Shown: in pieces, positions 26,833-36,379 of the stretch | How the letters are laid out: every line of letters starts with the position of its first letter | Numbering within the stretch: position 1 is the stretch's first letter | Origin: Massilia rhizosphaerae | GTDB taxonomy: Bacteria > Pseudomonadota > Gammaproteobacteria > Burkholderiales > Burkholderiaceae_D | Length of the DNA stretch: 64,000 nucleotides | Assembly (NCBI RefSeq): GCF_016093545.1 | Contig: NZ_JADKYX010000020.1 | Coordinates: 1 to 64,000, forward strand | Direction: 5' to 3' | Position numbers and translations under genes: made by a program | The notes under the pieces: generated by a model | Told to the model about the DNA's origin: nothing | The model's input: the letters and a program-made list of their open reading frames with translations, nothing else | Database searches by the model: none

Positions 26833-28256
26833 GGGAAATAAGGGCCTGTACCGCCCGCCGCCAGCCGGGTGCAAGATCTCGTACGGGCCTGCCTCGTCAG
26901 CGGGGACAGGCTTTGATATTCGGGCTGTTTGCGCTGGCGGGAGGTCTGATCGCTCTGTTCTTTCTTTTCAATACCGGCCAGCTCACGGCGGAGAAGACCA
27001 AACTCGTCAACACTGCGGACGCCGTGGCGTATAGCGCCGGCGTCATGCATGCGCGCGCGCTGAACTTCGCCGCCTATACCAATCGCGCACTGATCGCCAA
27101 CGAAGTCTTGATTGCGCAGGCAGTCAGCATGACCTCGTGGACGCGCTACGTGTCGACCCATGCCCAAAACGCACCGACGCTGATGTGGTGCCGCTCGCAG
27201 TATTCCAGGCCTGTTGCACTTGCTCTGGTTACCTATATCCCAGTCTGTTACCTCTTGAGTAGCCCTTACGGCGCCGCGACAGCCCAAGTGCTAAACCAGG
27301 CCGTCGGCCCGGCTTCTCAAGCGACCGTTGTCGCCGCCGAGCTGGCAAAGCAAGCGCTGCAAGCGGCACAAGCGAACATGGCTGCGACCCTGGTGCCGGC
27401 GCGCGCAGCATTAATGCGGGAAGTGGCCGACGCCAACTACGTCGACGATGGTTCGGTACATGTCGATTCGATTCCCCTCACCGATAATTTCACGCTGTTT
27501 CAAGGCGCGCCTTTCATCAAGCGCTATTCGGGCAAGGACAGGGGCCGCTTCAAGCAGACGACGCTCGCGGCCGCCAATCTCGATCCGTTCATCCAACAAC
27601 GCGTGTGGACGTCGTCCAATTTTTTCCCCTGCATACTCGGCAATAAAGCGGAGTTTCGCCGCCGCGGCGGGACAGAATTGATCGGTTTCGACGAGTGGCG
27701 CGCAATGGACACGGCATCGCTGCACGAATGGCAATGGAATATTCATCTGTTCGGCACCAGCTGCGATGAAAACGAGACGCCGCTAGGTTATGGAGCGCAA
27801 GATGCCGGCCATGCCAGAAGCGGCGGCGACAACGGGTTTGGCGGTTCAACTTCCGACAACAGCGCGGCGAGCAGCTATGCCAGCAGCAGCACGTGGCAAT
27901 ACAGCGGACTGCCGGGATTTTTCGATCTCTCCGACGCCGCGCTCAAGACGCCGCAAGATTCGCAGCCCGTGCTCCGGTTCTCGATCCGGCTGACGCGAGC
28001 GAAAGCCGACGCAAGGACTTCCGAAGGCAGTTCCAACGTGAAGCCGTCGGGCGGGCTCGCCCGGTTCGACAGCAATCTCGCCTCGAACGTGTTGGCGGCG
28101 GTGTCCACATCGGAAGTTTTTTTCAGGCGGCCTGATCCACGACACGACGGCCGTACCGAGCTGGCAAGCCTGTTCAATCCGTATTGGCAGGTGCATCTCG
28201 TCGCGACGTCGAGCGCCGATATTGCACAGGCGATCGCGCGCGGAGGCGCACCATGA
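26829..28256 (+). CDS. TadG-like pseudopilin / pilus-associated protein
   Basis: 475 residues. A basic N-terminus and QRGQALIFGLFALAGGLIALFFLFNTG helix match the Tad (TadG/TadE-like) N-terminal domain, followed by the typical AEKTKLVNTADAVAYSAGVMHARALNFAAY segment. The remaining 380 residues are probably periplasmic and I do not recognise them; there is a Ser/Gly-rich linker near 325-350. TadG-type proteins are pseudopilins or envelope parts of Tad systems. Coupled by ATGA overlaps to the genes on both sides. Confidence 0.75.
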   Translation: MREIRACTARRQPGARSRTGLPRQRGQALIFGLFALAGGLIALFFLFNTGQLTAEKTKLVNTADAVAYSAGVMHARALNFAAYTNRALIANEVLIAQAVSMTSWTRYVSTHAQNAPTLMWCRSQYSRPVALALVTYIPVCYLLSSPYGAATAQVLNQAVGPASQATVVAAELAKQALQAAQANMAATLVPARAALMREVADANYVDDGSVHVDSIPLTDNFTLFQGAPFIKRYSGKDRGRFKQTTLAAANLDPFIQQRVWTSSNFFPCILGNKAEFRRRGGTELIGFDEWRAMDTASLHEWQWNIHLFGTSCDENETPLGYGAQDAGHARSGGDNGFGGSTSDNSAASSYASSSTWQYSGLPGFFDLSDAALKTPQDSQPVLRFSIRLTRAKADARTSEGSSNVKPSGGLARFDSNLASNVLAAVSTSEVFFRRPDPRHDGRTELASLFNPYWQVHLVATSSADIAQAIARGGAP

Positions 28257-29197
28257 CGACACAGCGCGGCAATGCCGCACTCACGAGCCTTCGTCTGCAG
28301 GCAAGGACTGCGATCGCGCTGATGGCAATCGCTCGTTTGGCCTTTACGCCCGCCCATGCGACGACGGAGGGCGAAAACGCCCTGGCCAACTCGCCGCCGC
28401 CTCACGAACGGCTCGGCGCGGGACGCGACTCGGTGAAGGTACACTGGGTGCGGCTCCGGGGCTACTTCGAGGGCGCCAACGGCCACGCCGCCATGCTGGA
28501 CGATCTGAAGGCACAAGTGCAAAGCTGCGTGCGCGCGGCCCGGCTCGCCGGCCGCCAGGCTCGTCCGCCTCTGGCCTGGCCGGACTACGTCAACAGCACC
28601 CAGCGCGACGCGTATGACTCGGCGAATCGCAGCATTTCATACAGCACGACCCTCCTATACACGGTTAACCCATCCGACTGCAGCCTGCTCGAGAACCGCA
28701 GGACCATGGCGACGCTCGCTTCCACCAAGGGGATTTGCGAGATCGACCTGGGCGGCAAGAGGGCCCACGGATTTTGCGATGCGCGCGCCCATGCGGATGC
28801 GCCGCCGTTGACTCGAACCGGTCCCCCGGCACCGGGCGGCCGCACATCCGTGGCTCCGGCGCCAACCCGTGCGGCGAGGGAGGCGCTGGAGAATGCCATG
28901 ATGCTGGCGCCGGCCAAGAGCGGCGAACACAAGACTATCCTCGGGATCGAATGCGACATTTGGAAAACGCCGTTCGATCCAAACGGCACCGCTTGTCTTT
29001 CGCGCGGCGGCTCGTTCGTGGCCGCGCACGCGACGTCCGGATTGACCGGTTCGAGCATGGAGCTCGAAATCACATCGACGCTCGGTGCGAACTTGCACGC
29101 CGTCAAAGCGGAACTGGATGCAAAGGTCAATGCAAACGTGTTCGCGCCCTACCTGGCCGATGGGTTCGCGGTTACCAACCTCGGGGGACGCAAATGA
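28253..29197 (+). CDS. Exported protein of unknown function in Tad locus
   Basis: 314 residues from the ATG at 28253 that overlaps the previous stop. A hydrophobic segment near 15-35 (LQARTAIALMAIARLAFTPAHA) looks like a signal peptide ending AHA. The rest is soluble with four or five Cys, a Pro-rich stretch near 200-215 and no domain I know. ATGA overlaps with the neighbours tie it to the pilus locus, so a periplasmic role in assembly is likely. No function is assigned. Confidence 0.7.
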   Translation: MTTQRGNAALTSLRLQARTAIALMAIARLAFTPAHATTEGENALANSPPPHERLGAGRDSVKVHWVRLRGYFEGANGHAAMLDDLKAQVQSCVRAARLAGRQARPPLAWPDYVNSTQRDAYDSANRSISYSTTLLYTVNPSDCSLLENRRTMATLASTKGICEIDLGGKRAHGFCDARAHADAPPLTRTGPPAPGGRTSVAPAPTRAAREALENAMMLAPAKSGEHKTILGIECDIWKTPFDPNGTACLSRGGSFVAAHATSGLTGSSMELEITSTLGANLHAVKAELDAKVNANVFAPYLADGFAVTNLGGRK

Positions 29198-30015
29198 GCA
29201 AACGCATCGGCTGCCGGTCACACGTCCACGGTCAGGCCCTGACCGAATTCCTCGTGGTAGCACTCGTACTGGTGCCGCTGTACCTGCTCATGCCGCTGAT
29301 CGCCAAATACCAAGACATCGCCTACCAAACACTGATGGCCAGTCGCTACGTCGCGTTCGATGCGGCCGTGAACAACGAATTGCAGAACACGTGGAAAAAC
29401 CCGGCGCAACTTGCCGGCGAAGTACGCCGCCGCTTCTTCAGCACGCCCGACGCTCCGATCAAGAGCAACGACACTGCCGGTAACTTTCGCGCCCACCGGA
29501 ATGCCTTTTGGAACGGCCCGAAAAACGAGCCATTGATCGCGGACTTCGACACCGATGTCGCGGTCGGCTTCGGCCAGAACCGTAGCTCGGCCCAGGCCGG
29601 CAGCCTCATGGCAGCAAGCGACGGGGATCCATTCAATCGCGCAGGGAACACGGAGGTCGAGACGCACATCGCCGACCAGCTCGGCCTGAAGCCGGCCGGC
29701 GTCTTTACCGGCAGTGTCGCCGTTAAGCTCGCCAACTTGTCGACCGACGTCCCAGCGTATCGACCGTTCGACAACATCAATCTGTCTGTCACGCGGCGGA
29801 CGAGTGTCTCGATCGATGGTTGGGCTGCCGCCGATTCGGAACAAGTGGTCAAACGCATCGATAGCAAGTTACTTGTCCCCGGCACATTACTCCGGCCGGT
29901 AAGACCGCTGGCCGCTGCGCTCGTCGGCATCGCAGAAGTAGGCCAGGTACAAGCACCACGCCTCGGCGAGCTCGAATTCTGGAGTGATGTCGTTCCACCC
30001 GATCGACTCAAATAG
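29194..30015 (+). CDS. TadE-like pseudopilin
   Basis: 273 residues. N-terminus MSKRIGCRSHVHGQALTEF then a helix of about 22 hydrophobic residues (LVVALVLVPLYLLMPLIAKY) followed by QTLMASRYVAFDAAVNNE, as in TadE-like proteins processed like prepilins. The remainder is unknown and probably periplasmic. Start overlaps the previous stop (ATGA). Confidence 0.72.
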   Translation: MSKRIGCRSHVHGQALTEFLVVALVLVPLYLLMPLIAKYQDIAYQTLMASRYVAFDAAVNNELQNTWKNPAQLAGEVRRRFFSTPDAPIKSNDTAGNFRAHRNAFWNGPKNEPLIADFDTDVAVGFGQNRSSAQAGSLMAASDGDPFNRAGNTEVETHIADQLGLKPAGVFTGSVAVKLANLSTDVPAYRPFDNINLSVTRRTSVSIDGWAAADSEQVVKRIDSKLLVPGTLLRPVRPLAAALVGIAEVGQVQAPRLGELEFWSDVVPPDRLK

Positions 30016-30056
30016 CCGACACGTCTTTCACGCCGCTGCACTTGCCGGAGGATTCG

Positions 30057-30836
30057 ATGATGGCATGTACATTGTACGTAGCAGCAAACTCTAAAAAGAA
30101 TTCTCTTTTCAGGCAATGGATTGTCATCCTGGGCACGCTGGCAGTGCTCGAATCCGCATCGGCCCGCGACGAAGCTTCCTGGCCGCGGATTCCCCTTCCC
30201 AAACAAGTTGACGTATTCGAGGTCGGACGCGAGATCGTCGTCAACGGGACGCCAATCCGGATGATCGGCTTTGTCTCGCGTGCCACGCCGTCCGAGCTGG
30301 CGGCAACCATGCGCCAACTCCTGGGAGCGCCGCTGATGGAAGACCTCCGCGGCACGACACTCGTGCTCGGCCGTGGCGAAGGACCGTTTTACATCACGGT
30401 ACAGCTCGCTCCGCTCGGTTCCGGCACCCGCGCACTCGTCGCGGTGACAAAGCCCGCCGTGAGCGACCAGGGGCCGCCGGATGCCGACGCGGACCGGCAC
30501 TTGTTGTCGGCCCTGCCGCCCGGTTCCACGCTGATCAGCCACACCTCGTCCTTCGACGCGCCGGCCCGTGCCGACCAGGCGGTGGTCATGAACTCGCACA
30601 GCGCCGACATCAACACCGAGTACGTCAAGCGCATGCTGCGTGCCGATGGATACACGCTGGAACGGGAAGCGCGCCCCGCCCAGGCTTCACGCTCGCAGGC
30701 ACGCGTGCCGTCCGGCGCCAGGACCATGTTTTTCAAGCGTGCGGGTTCGGAAGCGATCGCGGTCATCGCGCGCGACGGCAGCGGCGACAGCGTCATCGTG
30801 CTCAATCGCTTGAATTTCGCGGAGCACGGCAAATGA
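30057..30836 (+). CDS. Exported protein of unknown function in Tad locus
   Basis: 259 residues from the ATG at 30057 (GGAGG at 30047-30051; the ATG at 30060 is equally possible). A signal-like hydrophobic segment near 20-36 ends ESASA. The soluble part contains NGTPIRMIGFVSRATPSELAATMRQLLG and a C-terminal TMFFKRAGSEAIAVIARDGSG region. I do not recognise a family. It ends in an ATGA overlap with the second Flp-like gene, so it belongs to the locus. Confidence 0.7.
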   Translation: MMACTLYVAANSKKNSLFRQWIVILGTLAVLESASARDEASWPRIPLPKQVDVFEVGREIVVNGTPIRMIGFVSRATPSELAATMRQLLGAPLMEDLRGTTLVLGRGEGPFYITVQLAPLGSGTRALVAVTKPAVSDQGPPDADADRHLLSALPPGSTLISHTSSFDAPARADQAVVMNSHSADINTEYVKRMLRADGYTLEREARPAQASRSQARVPSGARTMFFKRAGSEAIAVIARDGSGDSVIVLNRLNFAEHGK

Positions 30837-31018
30837 AGCGCATCGGCAAAGCGTATTCGCAGGGTCAGGCGAGCATGGAATACGTGGTAGTCTGCGCCGC
30901 ACTCGCCATTGCGCTCGGCATCGCGATGCGCAACCAGGACAGCGCCTTGTGGCAACTGGCCGAGGCATTCCGGACCGCCTTTCACAAATTCAGCTACGCC
31001 CTATCCCTTCCAGGCTGA
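30833..31018 (+). CDS. Second Flp-like prepilin, 61 residues
   Basis: MKRIGKAYSQGQASMEYVV then a hydrophobic helix to about residue 31. The GQASMEY pattern resembles the GQGMTEY of the first pilin gene, with Glu-Tyr kept. The mature peptide of about 50 residues ends in an aromatic/basic helix. It may be a minor pilin or an initiating subunit. Coupled by ATGA to the gene before and 2 bases from rcpC. Confidence 0.7.
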   Translation: MKRIGKAYSQGQASMEYVVVCAALAIALGIAMRNQDSALWQLAEAFRTAFHKFSYALSLPG

Positions 31019-31020
31019 CC

Positions 31021-31950
31021 ATGAAAATCAACATCCAATCGCTGCGCAACATCAACAAGACGTGGTTATCGCTCGGCGTTGCTCTTGCCATCGGATTACT
31101 GACCGCGCTGGGCGCGCGCATTTTCCTGAGCCGGCAGGTCGAGGCCATCGAAGCACGCGCCAAGCATGACACGGCCGACATCGTCGTCGCCAAGACGGAT
31201 ATCGTCGCGGGCAGCAAACTCGGTCAGGAGAATCTGGCAGTGCGCAAGGTTCCAGTCGATTTCGCGCAGTCGGGGGCCGTGCGCCCCGAAGACTTCGCCC
31301 GGATCGACGGCAAGGCGATCGCCTACGACGTCAAGGGCGGCGAAATGATCATGTGGAGTCAAATGGAAAGCCAGCGCGCGCCGACGTTCTCGGCGCGGTT
31401 GGCCCCCGGCCAGCGCGCTATCACGGTCGTCGTCGACGAAATCAATTCCATTTCCGGAATGCTCGAGCCGGGAGACCTGATCGACCTGATGTTCTCCGTC
31501 GACCAGAATGGGCAGAAGCTGGTGCTGCCTCTGCTGCAAAGCGTCCAGGTCATGGCGACCGGTCAGCGCGTGATCGACGACCTCAAGAGCGGCGAGAAAA
31601 CCGAATTCGCGACGGTCACCCTGAATACCACGCCCGAGCAAGCCAAGGACATCATCATCGCGCGCGAAACCGGCAAGTTGACCGCGCTCCTGCGCAATCC
31701 GAACGACAAAGAACCGATTGGCAAAAAGGGCCTCGACCTGGCCTCGCTGTTCGGAAGACGGCGTGTTGCGGCTCAACACATACAACAAGCGGTGCCTGTG
31801 CTGTACGGAGGTAACGGCGCGAAATTCTCTCCCGATGCCCTGCGCCTCGATCGCCCCCGAGTGCCGCCGTCCGCCCCGGTCGCCGTGCCGTCCGAGATTG
31901 CCGCCGGGTCATCGGGCACGGTTGCTGCGATCCAGATGCCGCGTCCATAA
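31021..31950 (+). CDS. rcpC: Flp pilus assembly protein RcpC/CpaB
   Basis: 309 residues. One N-terminal membrane helix (WLSLGVALAIGLLTALGARIF), then a SAF-like domain (ADIVVAKTDIVAGSKLGQENL, RKVPVDF, IDGKAIAYDVKGGEMIMW) and the CpaB/RcpC domain (GQRAITVVVDEINSISGMLEPGDLIDLMF), ending in a Pro-rich tail. CpaB-type proteins sit in the periplasm and connect to the secretin. It precedes the secretin gene, the usual order. Confidence 0.9.
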   Translation: MKINIQSLRNINKTWLSLGVALAIGLLTALGARIFLSRQVEAIEARAKHDTADIVVAKTDIVAGSKLGQENLAVRKVPVDFAQSGAVRPEDFARIDGKAIAYDVKGGEMIMWSQMESQRAPTFSARLAPGQRAITVVVDEINSISGMLEPGDLIDLMFSVDQNGQKLVLPLLQSVQVMATGQRVIDDLKSGEKTEFATVTLNTTPEQAKDIIIARETGKLTALLRNPNDKEPIGKKGLDLASLFGRRRVAAQHIQQAVPVLYGGNGAKFSPDALRLDRPRVPPSAPVAVPSEIAAGSSGTVAAIQMPRP

Positions 31951-32006
31951 CACGCAACGAGGATGCCCCCGCCCCCGATAGCTGTCTTTGATGAAAGCGA
32001 CGAGCC

Positions 32007-33536
32007 ATGAAGAACCGTGTTCAGTCAGTGCGAAGCGGACCTGCAAGCGCTTCGGTGCGGCCTGTCAGCAAAATACCTTCGGATTTTCGCGCCCACCGGA
32101 CGCTCCTGGCTGCCGTATGTTTGAGTCTTCTCGCGGCGAATCCGGTGGCGGCCCAGTCCTCGGAGGCGACGGTCTCGCGCCCTGACCCGGCTCGCCCCCC
32201 CGAAACCGCACCGGACATGCAGGAACGAACCGACTCGCAATCCATCATGGTCGATGCCGCCGCGCCGGCTCGGGAAATCGATATGTTCGTCGGTGAATCC
32301 CGCGTATTCGAGGCGCCCGGGGTGGCGCGCATCGCCGTCGGCAGCGGCCAGGTCATCACGGCCAACGCGCTGGACGGAAAAGACGTCATCGTCTTCGCGA
32401 ACGGCGCCGGGACCACGATGCTGTACGTCTGGACCAACGACGGGCGCTACCAACGCGTCAAGGTCACCGTAATGGCCAACGACGTGGCCCGCTATGCCCG
32501 CGAAGTAGCAAGCTTCCTGTCGACGATTCCCAAGACGAAGGCCACCGTGGTCGGCGACAAAGTCATCGTCGAGGGCGACGACTTGAGCGACGCGGACCGC
32601 GACAAGGTCGCCGAACTGGCCAAGCGCTACCCGCAAATCGTCAACTTCACCGGCCAGATCGGATGGGAGCAGACCGTCCTGATGGACGTGAAGGTCGTCG
32701 AATTCCCGCGCAGCCGGTTGCGCGAACTGGGGCTCAAATGGGGTGCGGCGGGCGGTGCCGCGGTCGGCGGCATCTGGCGCCCGGTGGCCCGTGGCGATAC
32801 CGGCGGGCTTTCCATCTCGCCCCCTGCCGGCGATGCAGGAGCGCTGCCCGTCACCTCCACCAGCGCCAGCGGCCTGGTCTATCCATCCAGCCCGATCGTT
32901 ACGAGTGCCATGAACCTCGGCTTGAACGCGCAATTGCAGGCGCTGGAACAGAATGGGACCGCCACGATCCTGGCGGAACCACAACTGTCGGCTCGCAGCG
33001 GCTACAAGGCGACCTTCCATGCCGGCGGCGAAATCCCGTATTCGGTCGCCAGCGTCAACGGCGTGACCGTGCAATTCAAACCCTACGGCATCCGGCTCGA
33101 TATCGAACCACGGGTCTCTCGCAGCGGCGCCATACGCGCCGTCATCGATTCGGAAGTCAGTTCGATCGACAACTCGGTTTCCACCACAAATGGTCCCGCA
33201 TTGCTCACACGGCGCACCAGGACCGAATTCAATGTGAAGCCGGGGGAAACCATCGTCCTGGCGGGCCTGCTGCAACGGACCAACAGCACCGACACCGAAG
33301 GCATCCCATTCCTCGGCAACATTCCCATTCTCGGCGCCTTGTTCCGCTCCAAGCGCTTTCAAAACAAGGAAACCGAGCTGGTCGTGCTGGTCACCCCGCA
33401 TCTGGTCGACAGCAGCACGCCGGCCATGAAAGACCGGATCGAGCGCGTCCACGAGCGGCTCGAGCGGGACCTCGGCGAGGCGCCCTACCTCAGCGATCCG
33501 CTGCAGCCTGGGCGCACCACGGGGCAAGCCAATTAA
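32007..33536 (+). CDS. rcpA: Tad secretin RcpA/CpaC
   Basis: 509 residues with an N-terminal signal (LLAAVCLSLLAANPVAAQ near 33-50). Region 85-170 is the pilus-assembly BON/N0-like part (VGESRVFEAPGVARIAVGSG). The secretin domain (about 290-475) shows LQALEQNGTATILAEPQLSARSG and GIPFLGNIPILGALFRSKRF with VVLVTPHLV at its end. It forms the outer-membrane channel of the Tad apparatus. Confidence 0.93.
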   Translation: MKNRVQSVRSGPASASVRPVSKIPSDFRAHRTLLAAVCLSLLAANPVAAQSSEATVSRPDPARPPETAPDMQERTDSQSIMVDAAAPAREIDMFVGESRVFEAPGVARIAVGSGQVITANALDGKDVIVFANGAGTTMLYVWTNDGRYQRVKVTVMANDVARYAREVASFLSTIPKTKATVVGDKVIVEGDDLSDADRDKVAELAKRYPQIVNFTGQIGWEQTVLMDVKVVEFPRSRLRELGLKWGAAGGAAVGGIWRPVARGDTGGLSISPPAGDAGALPVTSTSASGLVYPSSPIVTSAMNLGLNAQLQALEQNGTATILAEPQLSARSGYKATFHAGGEIPYSVASVNGVTVQFKPYGIRLDIEPRVSRSGAIRAVIDSEVSSIDNSVSTTNGPALLTRRTRTEFNVKPGETIVLAGLLQRTNSTDTEGIPFLGNIPILGALFRSKRFQNKETELVVLVTPHLVDSSTPAMKDRIERVHERLERDLGEAPYLSDPLQPGRTTGQAN

Positions 33537-33548
33537 CCGCACACTGCC

Positions 33549-35507
33549 ATGTTCAAATTAGAAATCATCCATTCCGACGGCAGCGTCAAGCCACTCGAGG
33601 TCCCGGACGAGTGTGTCGCGGGCAGCAGTCCGAACAATGACGTGAGGCTTGACAGTTGGCGCGTCAGCAAACAGCACGCACGCTTCATGAACACGCCTTC
33701 GGGCGTCCTGATCGAAGACATGGGCAGCTACTTGGGCCTGACCGTCAACGGCATGCGGGTGACGGGACAGCACGGTCCCCTGACGCCATCCGACGTGATA
33801 TCGATCGGCCCCTTCAAGCTGCGCGTGGCCGAGATGCCCTCTCCTTTGCCTCAGGCCCAGATGGGCGGGGCGAACCGGCGTACCCGCGGCCCGGATCGAC
33901 GCACCGCCGACGCGGGACGATCGAGCACCGGCGTGGAACGGCGTGGTGCCATCGGAGATCGACGTACCACTGCAGCCCCAGCGATGTCGCCGGACGCTGC
34001 GCACGGAGACAAAACATCCGAGGCCATGCAGCGGGAAGGACAACGGCCCGCGCCAGTTCGAAACGAGCCCGCGATCCGTCGCTCTATCCCCGCATCGCGT
34101 CCTGAACTGGCCCGCGTCGCAGCTCCACTCTCCAAACAAAAACAGCTCGAGTTCGAATGGCGCGGGCGGCTCCATGCCGCGTTACTGGAACGAATGGACT
34201 TGCGCCGCCACGACGTGTCGAAGATGAGCGACGCCCAATTGCGCGAAGAAACCAACAACTTCATTCTCGAGATCATGGCGGAGATGCAAGCCGCCATTCC
34301 GCCCGAACTCGATCGCGATCTGCTTGCCCGACAGGTACTGGACGAAGCGGTTGGCCTGGGGCCGCTCGAAGAGCTGCTTCAGGACAGCAGCGTCACCGAG
34401 ATCATGGTCAACCAGCATGACAAGATCTTTATCGAGCGCCAGGGCCGGCTCGAACGGCATCCGTTGACCTTTACCAGCGAACGTGCGGTACTCGGCGTGA
34501 TCGAACGGATTGTCGCGCCGCTCGGGCGCCGCATCGATGAATCGTCACCGATGGTCGACGCCCGCCTCAAGGACGGCTCACGGGTGAACGCGATCATTCC
34601 ACCACTGGCGCTGAAAGGCCCGGCGCTCACGATCCGTAAATTCGCCAAACGCAAGATGACCGCCCAGGACCTCGTTGCGTTCGGCTCCATGAGCGCGGAG
34701 ATGGCGGAATTCCTCGAGGTCTGCGTCGCCGGGCGCAGGAACATCGTGGTCTCGGGAGGGACCGGTTCGGGCAAGACTACGCTGCTGAACATCCTGTCGA
34801 ACTTCATCCCGCCCGACGAACGCATCATCACGGTGGAAGACGCCGCCGAGCTACAGCTTCATCACGATCACTGGATCAGCCTCGAATCGCGCCCGGCCAA
34901 TGGCGAAGGCAAAGGAGCGATACCGATCCGTGAACTGGTCAGGAACACCCTGCGCATGCGTCCAGACCGCATCGTCGTCGGAGAATGCCGCGGCGGCGAG
35001 GCGCTGGACATGCTGCAGGCAATGAACACGGGCCATGACGGATCCCTCACCACCTTGCACGCCAACAGCCCGCGCGATGCGTTGGCGCGCCTGGAAACGA
35101 TGGTACTCATGGCAGGGATGGATTTGCCGCTGACAGCCATCCGCGAGCAAGTGGCTTCCGCCATCCACCTGATCGTGCAGCAGACCCGCTTTGCCTGCGG
35201 GACGCGCATGGTCACCAGCGTCACCGAAGTCACAGGAATCGAAAGCGGCAAGCTTCAATTGCAGGAATTGTTCCGGTTCGTGAACATGGGATATGGCAAT
35301 GGCGGGGGCGCGTCCAAGATTCGCGGCCACTTCTCCGGCTGCGACATGGCACCCACGTTCTATGAATCGCTGCGCGCATCCGGCAAGACGCTCGACATGG
35401 ATATCTTCAAATCGGTTTCGGCCGATGAGTTCTTGGACGAGGGATCGGAGGACATGGACGAGGCGGTCTTCGCAGACGGCGGATTCTTGCGCGAGGCCAC
35501 CGAATGA
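33549..35507 (+). CDS. tadA: FHA-domain/TadA (CpaF) fusion ATPase
   Basis: 652 residues, longer than normal TadA (about 430-480). Residues 1-100 form an FHA domain: SSPNNDV, SKQHARF, EDMGSYLGLTVNG. The usual phosphothreonine-binding Arg before the first motif is Ser here. A 110-residue basic, low-complexity linker follows. From about 200 the protein is a CpaF/TadA secretion ATPase with EELLQDSSVTEIMVN, Walker A GGTGSGKT (about 403-410), the Asp box TVEDAAELQL, RMRPDRIVVGECRGGEA with Walker B, and the His box TTLHANSPRDAL. It powers pilus assembly or secretion. No separate TadZ/CpaE gene is present. ATGA overlap with tadB. Confidence 0.93.
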   Translation: MFKLEIIHSDGSVKPLEVPDECVAGSSPNNDVRLDSWRVSKQHARFMNTPSGVLIEDMGSYLGLTVNGMRVTGQHGPLTPSDVISIGPFKLRVAEMPSPLPQAQMGGANRRTRGPDRRTADAGRSSTGVERRGAIGDRRTTAAPAMSPDAAHGDKTSEAMQREGQRPAPVRNEPAIRRSIPASRPELARVAAPLSKQKQLEFEWRGRLHAALLERMDLRRHDVSKMSDAQLREETNNFILEIMAEMQAAIPPELDRDLLARQVLDEAVGLGPLEELLQDSSVTEIMVNQHDKIFIERQGRLERHPLTFTSERAVLGVIERIVAPLGRRIDESSPMVDARLKDGSRVNAIIPPLALKGPALTIRKFAKRKMTAQDLVAFGSMSAEMAEFLEVCVAGRRNIVVSGGTGSGKTTLLNILSNFIPPDERIITVEDAAELQLHHDHWISLESRPANGEGKGAIPIRELVRNTLRMRPDRIVVGECRGGEALDMLQAMNTGHDGSLTTLHANSPRDALARLETMVLMAGMDLPLTAIREQVASAIHLIVQQTRFACGTRMVTSVTEVTGIESGKLQLQELFRFVNMGYGNGGGASKIRGHFSGCDMAPTFYESLRASGKTLDMDIFKSVSADEFLDEGSEDMDEAVFADGGFLREATE

Positions 35508-36364
35508 CTACCCAAGCCATCCTCATTGGACTGACCGTCGTGGCTGCTATCGCTGCAACTCTATTCGCTTGGTTCGTCATCGACATCGGCATCACCACGA
35601 TGGCACGCTATCGGGCTCAGTTCACCGAACGCACACACTTTCAGGCGCGCGAGTTCTTCCTGTTCGTCGACCCGGGCAGGGTCTTCGCGACACACGTAAC
35701 ATTGGTTGTACTGGGTTGCATCGTCACTGCCCTCGTCACCCGCAGTTTCGTACTGGGCATCGGCGTCGGCGCGGCGCTGGGGTTCCTGCCGCGGTTCATC
35801 TATGCGCGATTACGCCAGCGCCGCCTGCGCCGGTTCGAGGAACAACTGCCGGACGCGCTGACGACGCTGTCCGGCGCCCTTCGTGCCGGACTGAGCCTGC
35901 GATCCGCGATCGGCCAACTCGTGATCGAGGCGCCAGCACCGTTGGGACAGGAATTCACGCTCCTGCTGCGCGAGCAGCGACTCGGCGCCACGCTGGAGCA
36001 AAGCCTGAACGGACTGGCGCGGCGCATCCCTACGCCCACCACCGTCCTCACCGTGTCGGCGATGCGCATCGCTTCGGAAACCGGCGGCGGCCTCGCCGAA
36101 ATGCTCGAGCGCACGGCCCACACGGTGCGCAGCCGGCTGCAGATCGAAGGCAAGATCCGCGCGCTGACGGCACAGGGCAAGCTGCAAGCCTGGATCGTCG
36201 GCCTGTTGCCGGTCGCCCTGATGCTAGTGCTCGACCAGATGCAACCGGCAACGATGAGCGTCTTGTGGAACACCCCGATGGGTTGGGGCGCGCTGGCCGG
36301 CATCGGCGTGCTCGAAGCGCTTGGAATCTTCGTCATACGGCGAATCGTCGCAATTGACGTCTGA
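35504..36364 (+). CDS. tadB: Tad inner-membrane platform protein TadB
   Basis: 286 residues. Type II secretion F-like domain (about 120-245, LPDALTTLSGALRAGLSLRSAI and RIASETGGGLAEMLERTAHTVRSR) with two membrane helices before it and two after. Together with TadC it forms the polytopic platform that couples the ATPase to pilin extraction. Confidence 0.92.
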   Translation: MTTQAILIGLTVVAAIAATLFAWFVIDIGITTMARYRAQFTERTHFQAREFFLFVDPGRVFATHVTLVVLGCIVTALVTRSFVLGIGVGAALGFLPRFIYARLRQRRLRRFEEQLPDALTTLSGALRAGLSLRSAIGQLVIEAPAPLGQEFTLLLREQRLGATLEQSLNGLARRIPTPTTVLTVSAMRIASETGGGLAEMLERTAHTVRSRLQIEGKIRALTAQGKLQAWIVGLLPVALMLVLDQMQPATMSVLWNTPMGWGALAGIGVLEALGIFVIRRIVAIDV

Positions 36365-36379
36365 CGAGCGGAGGTCCAT

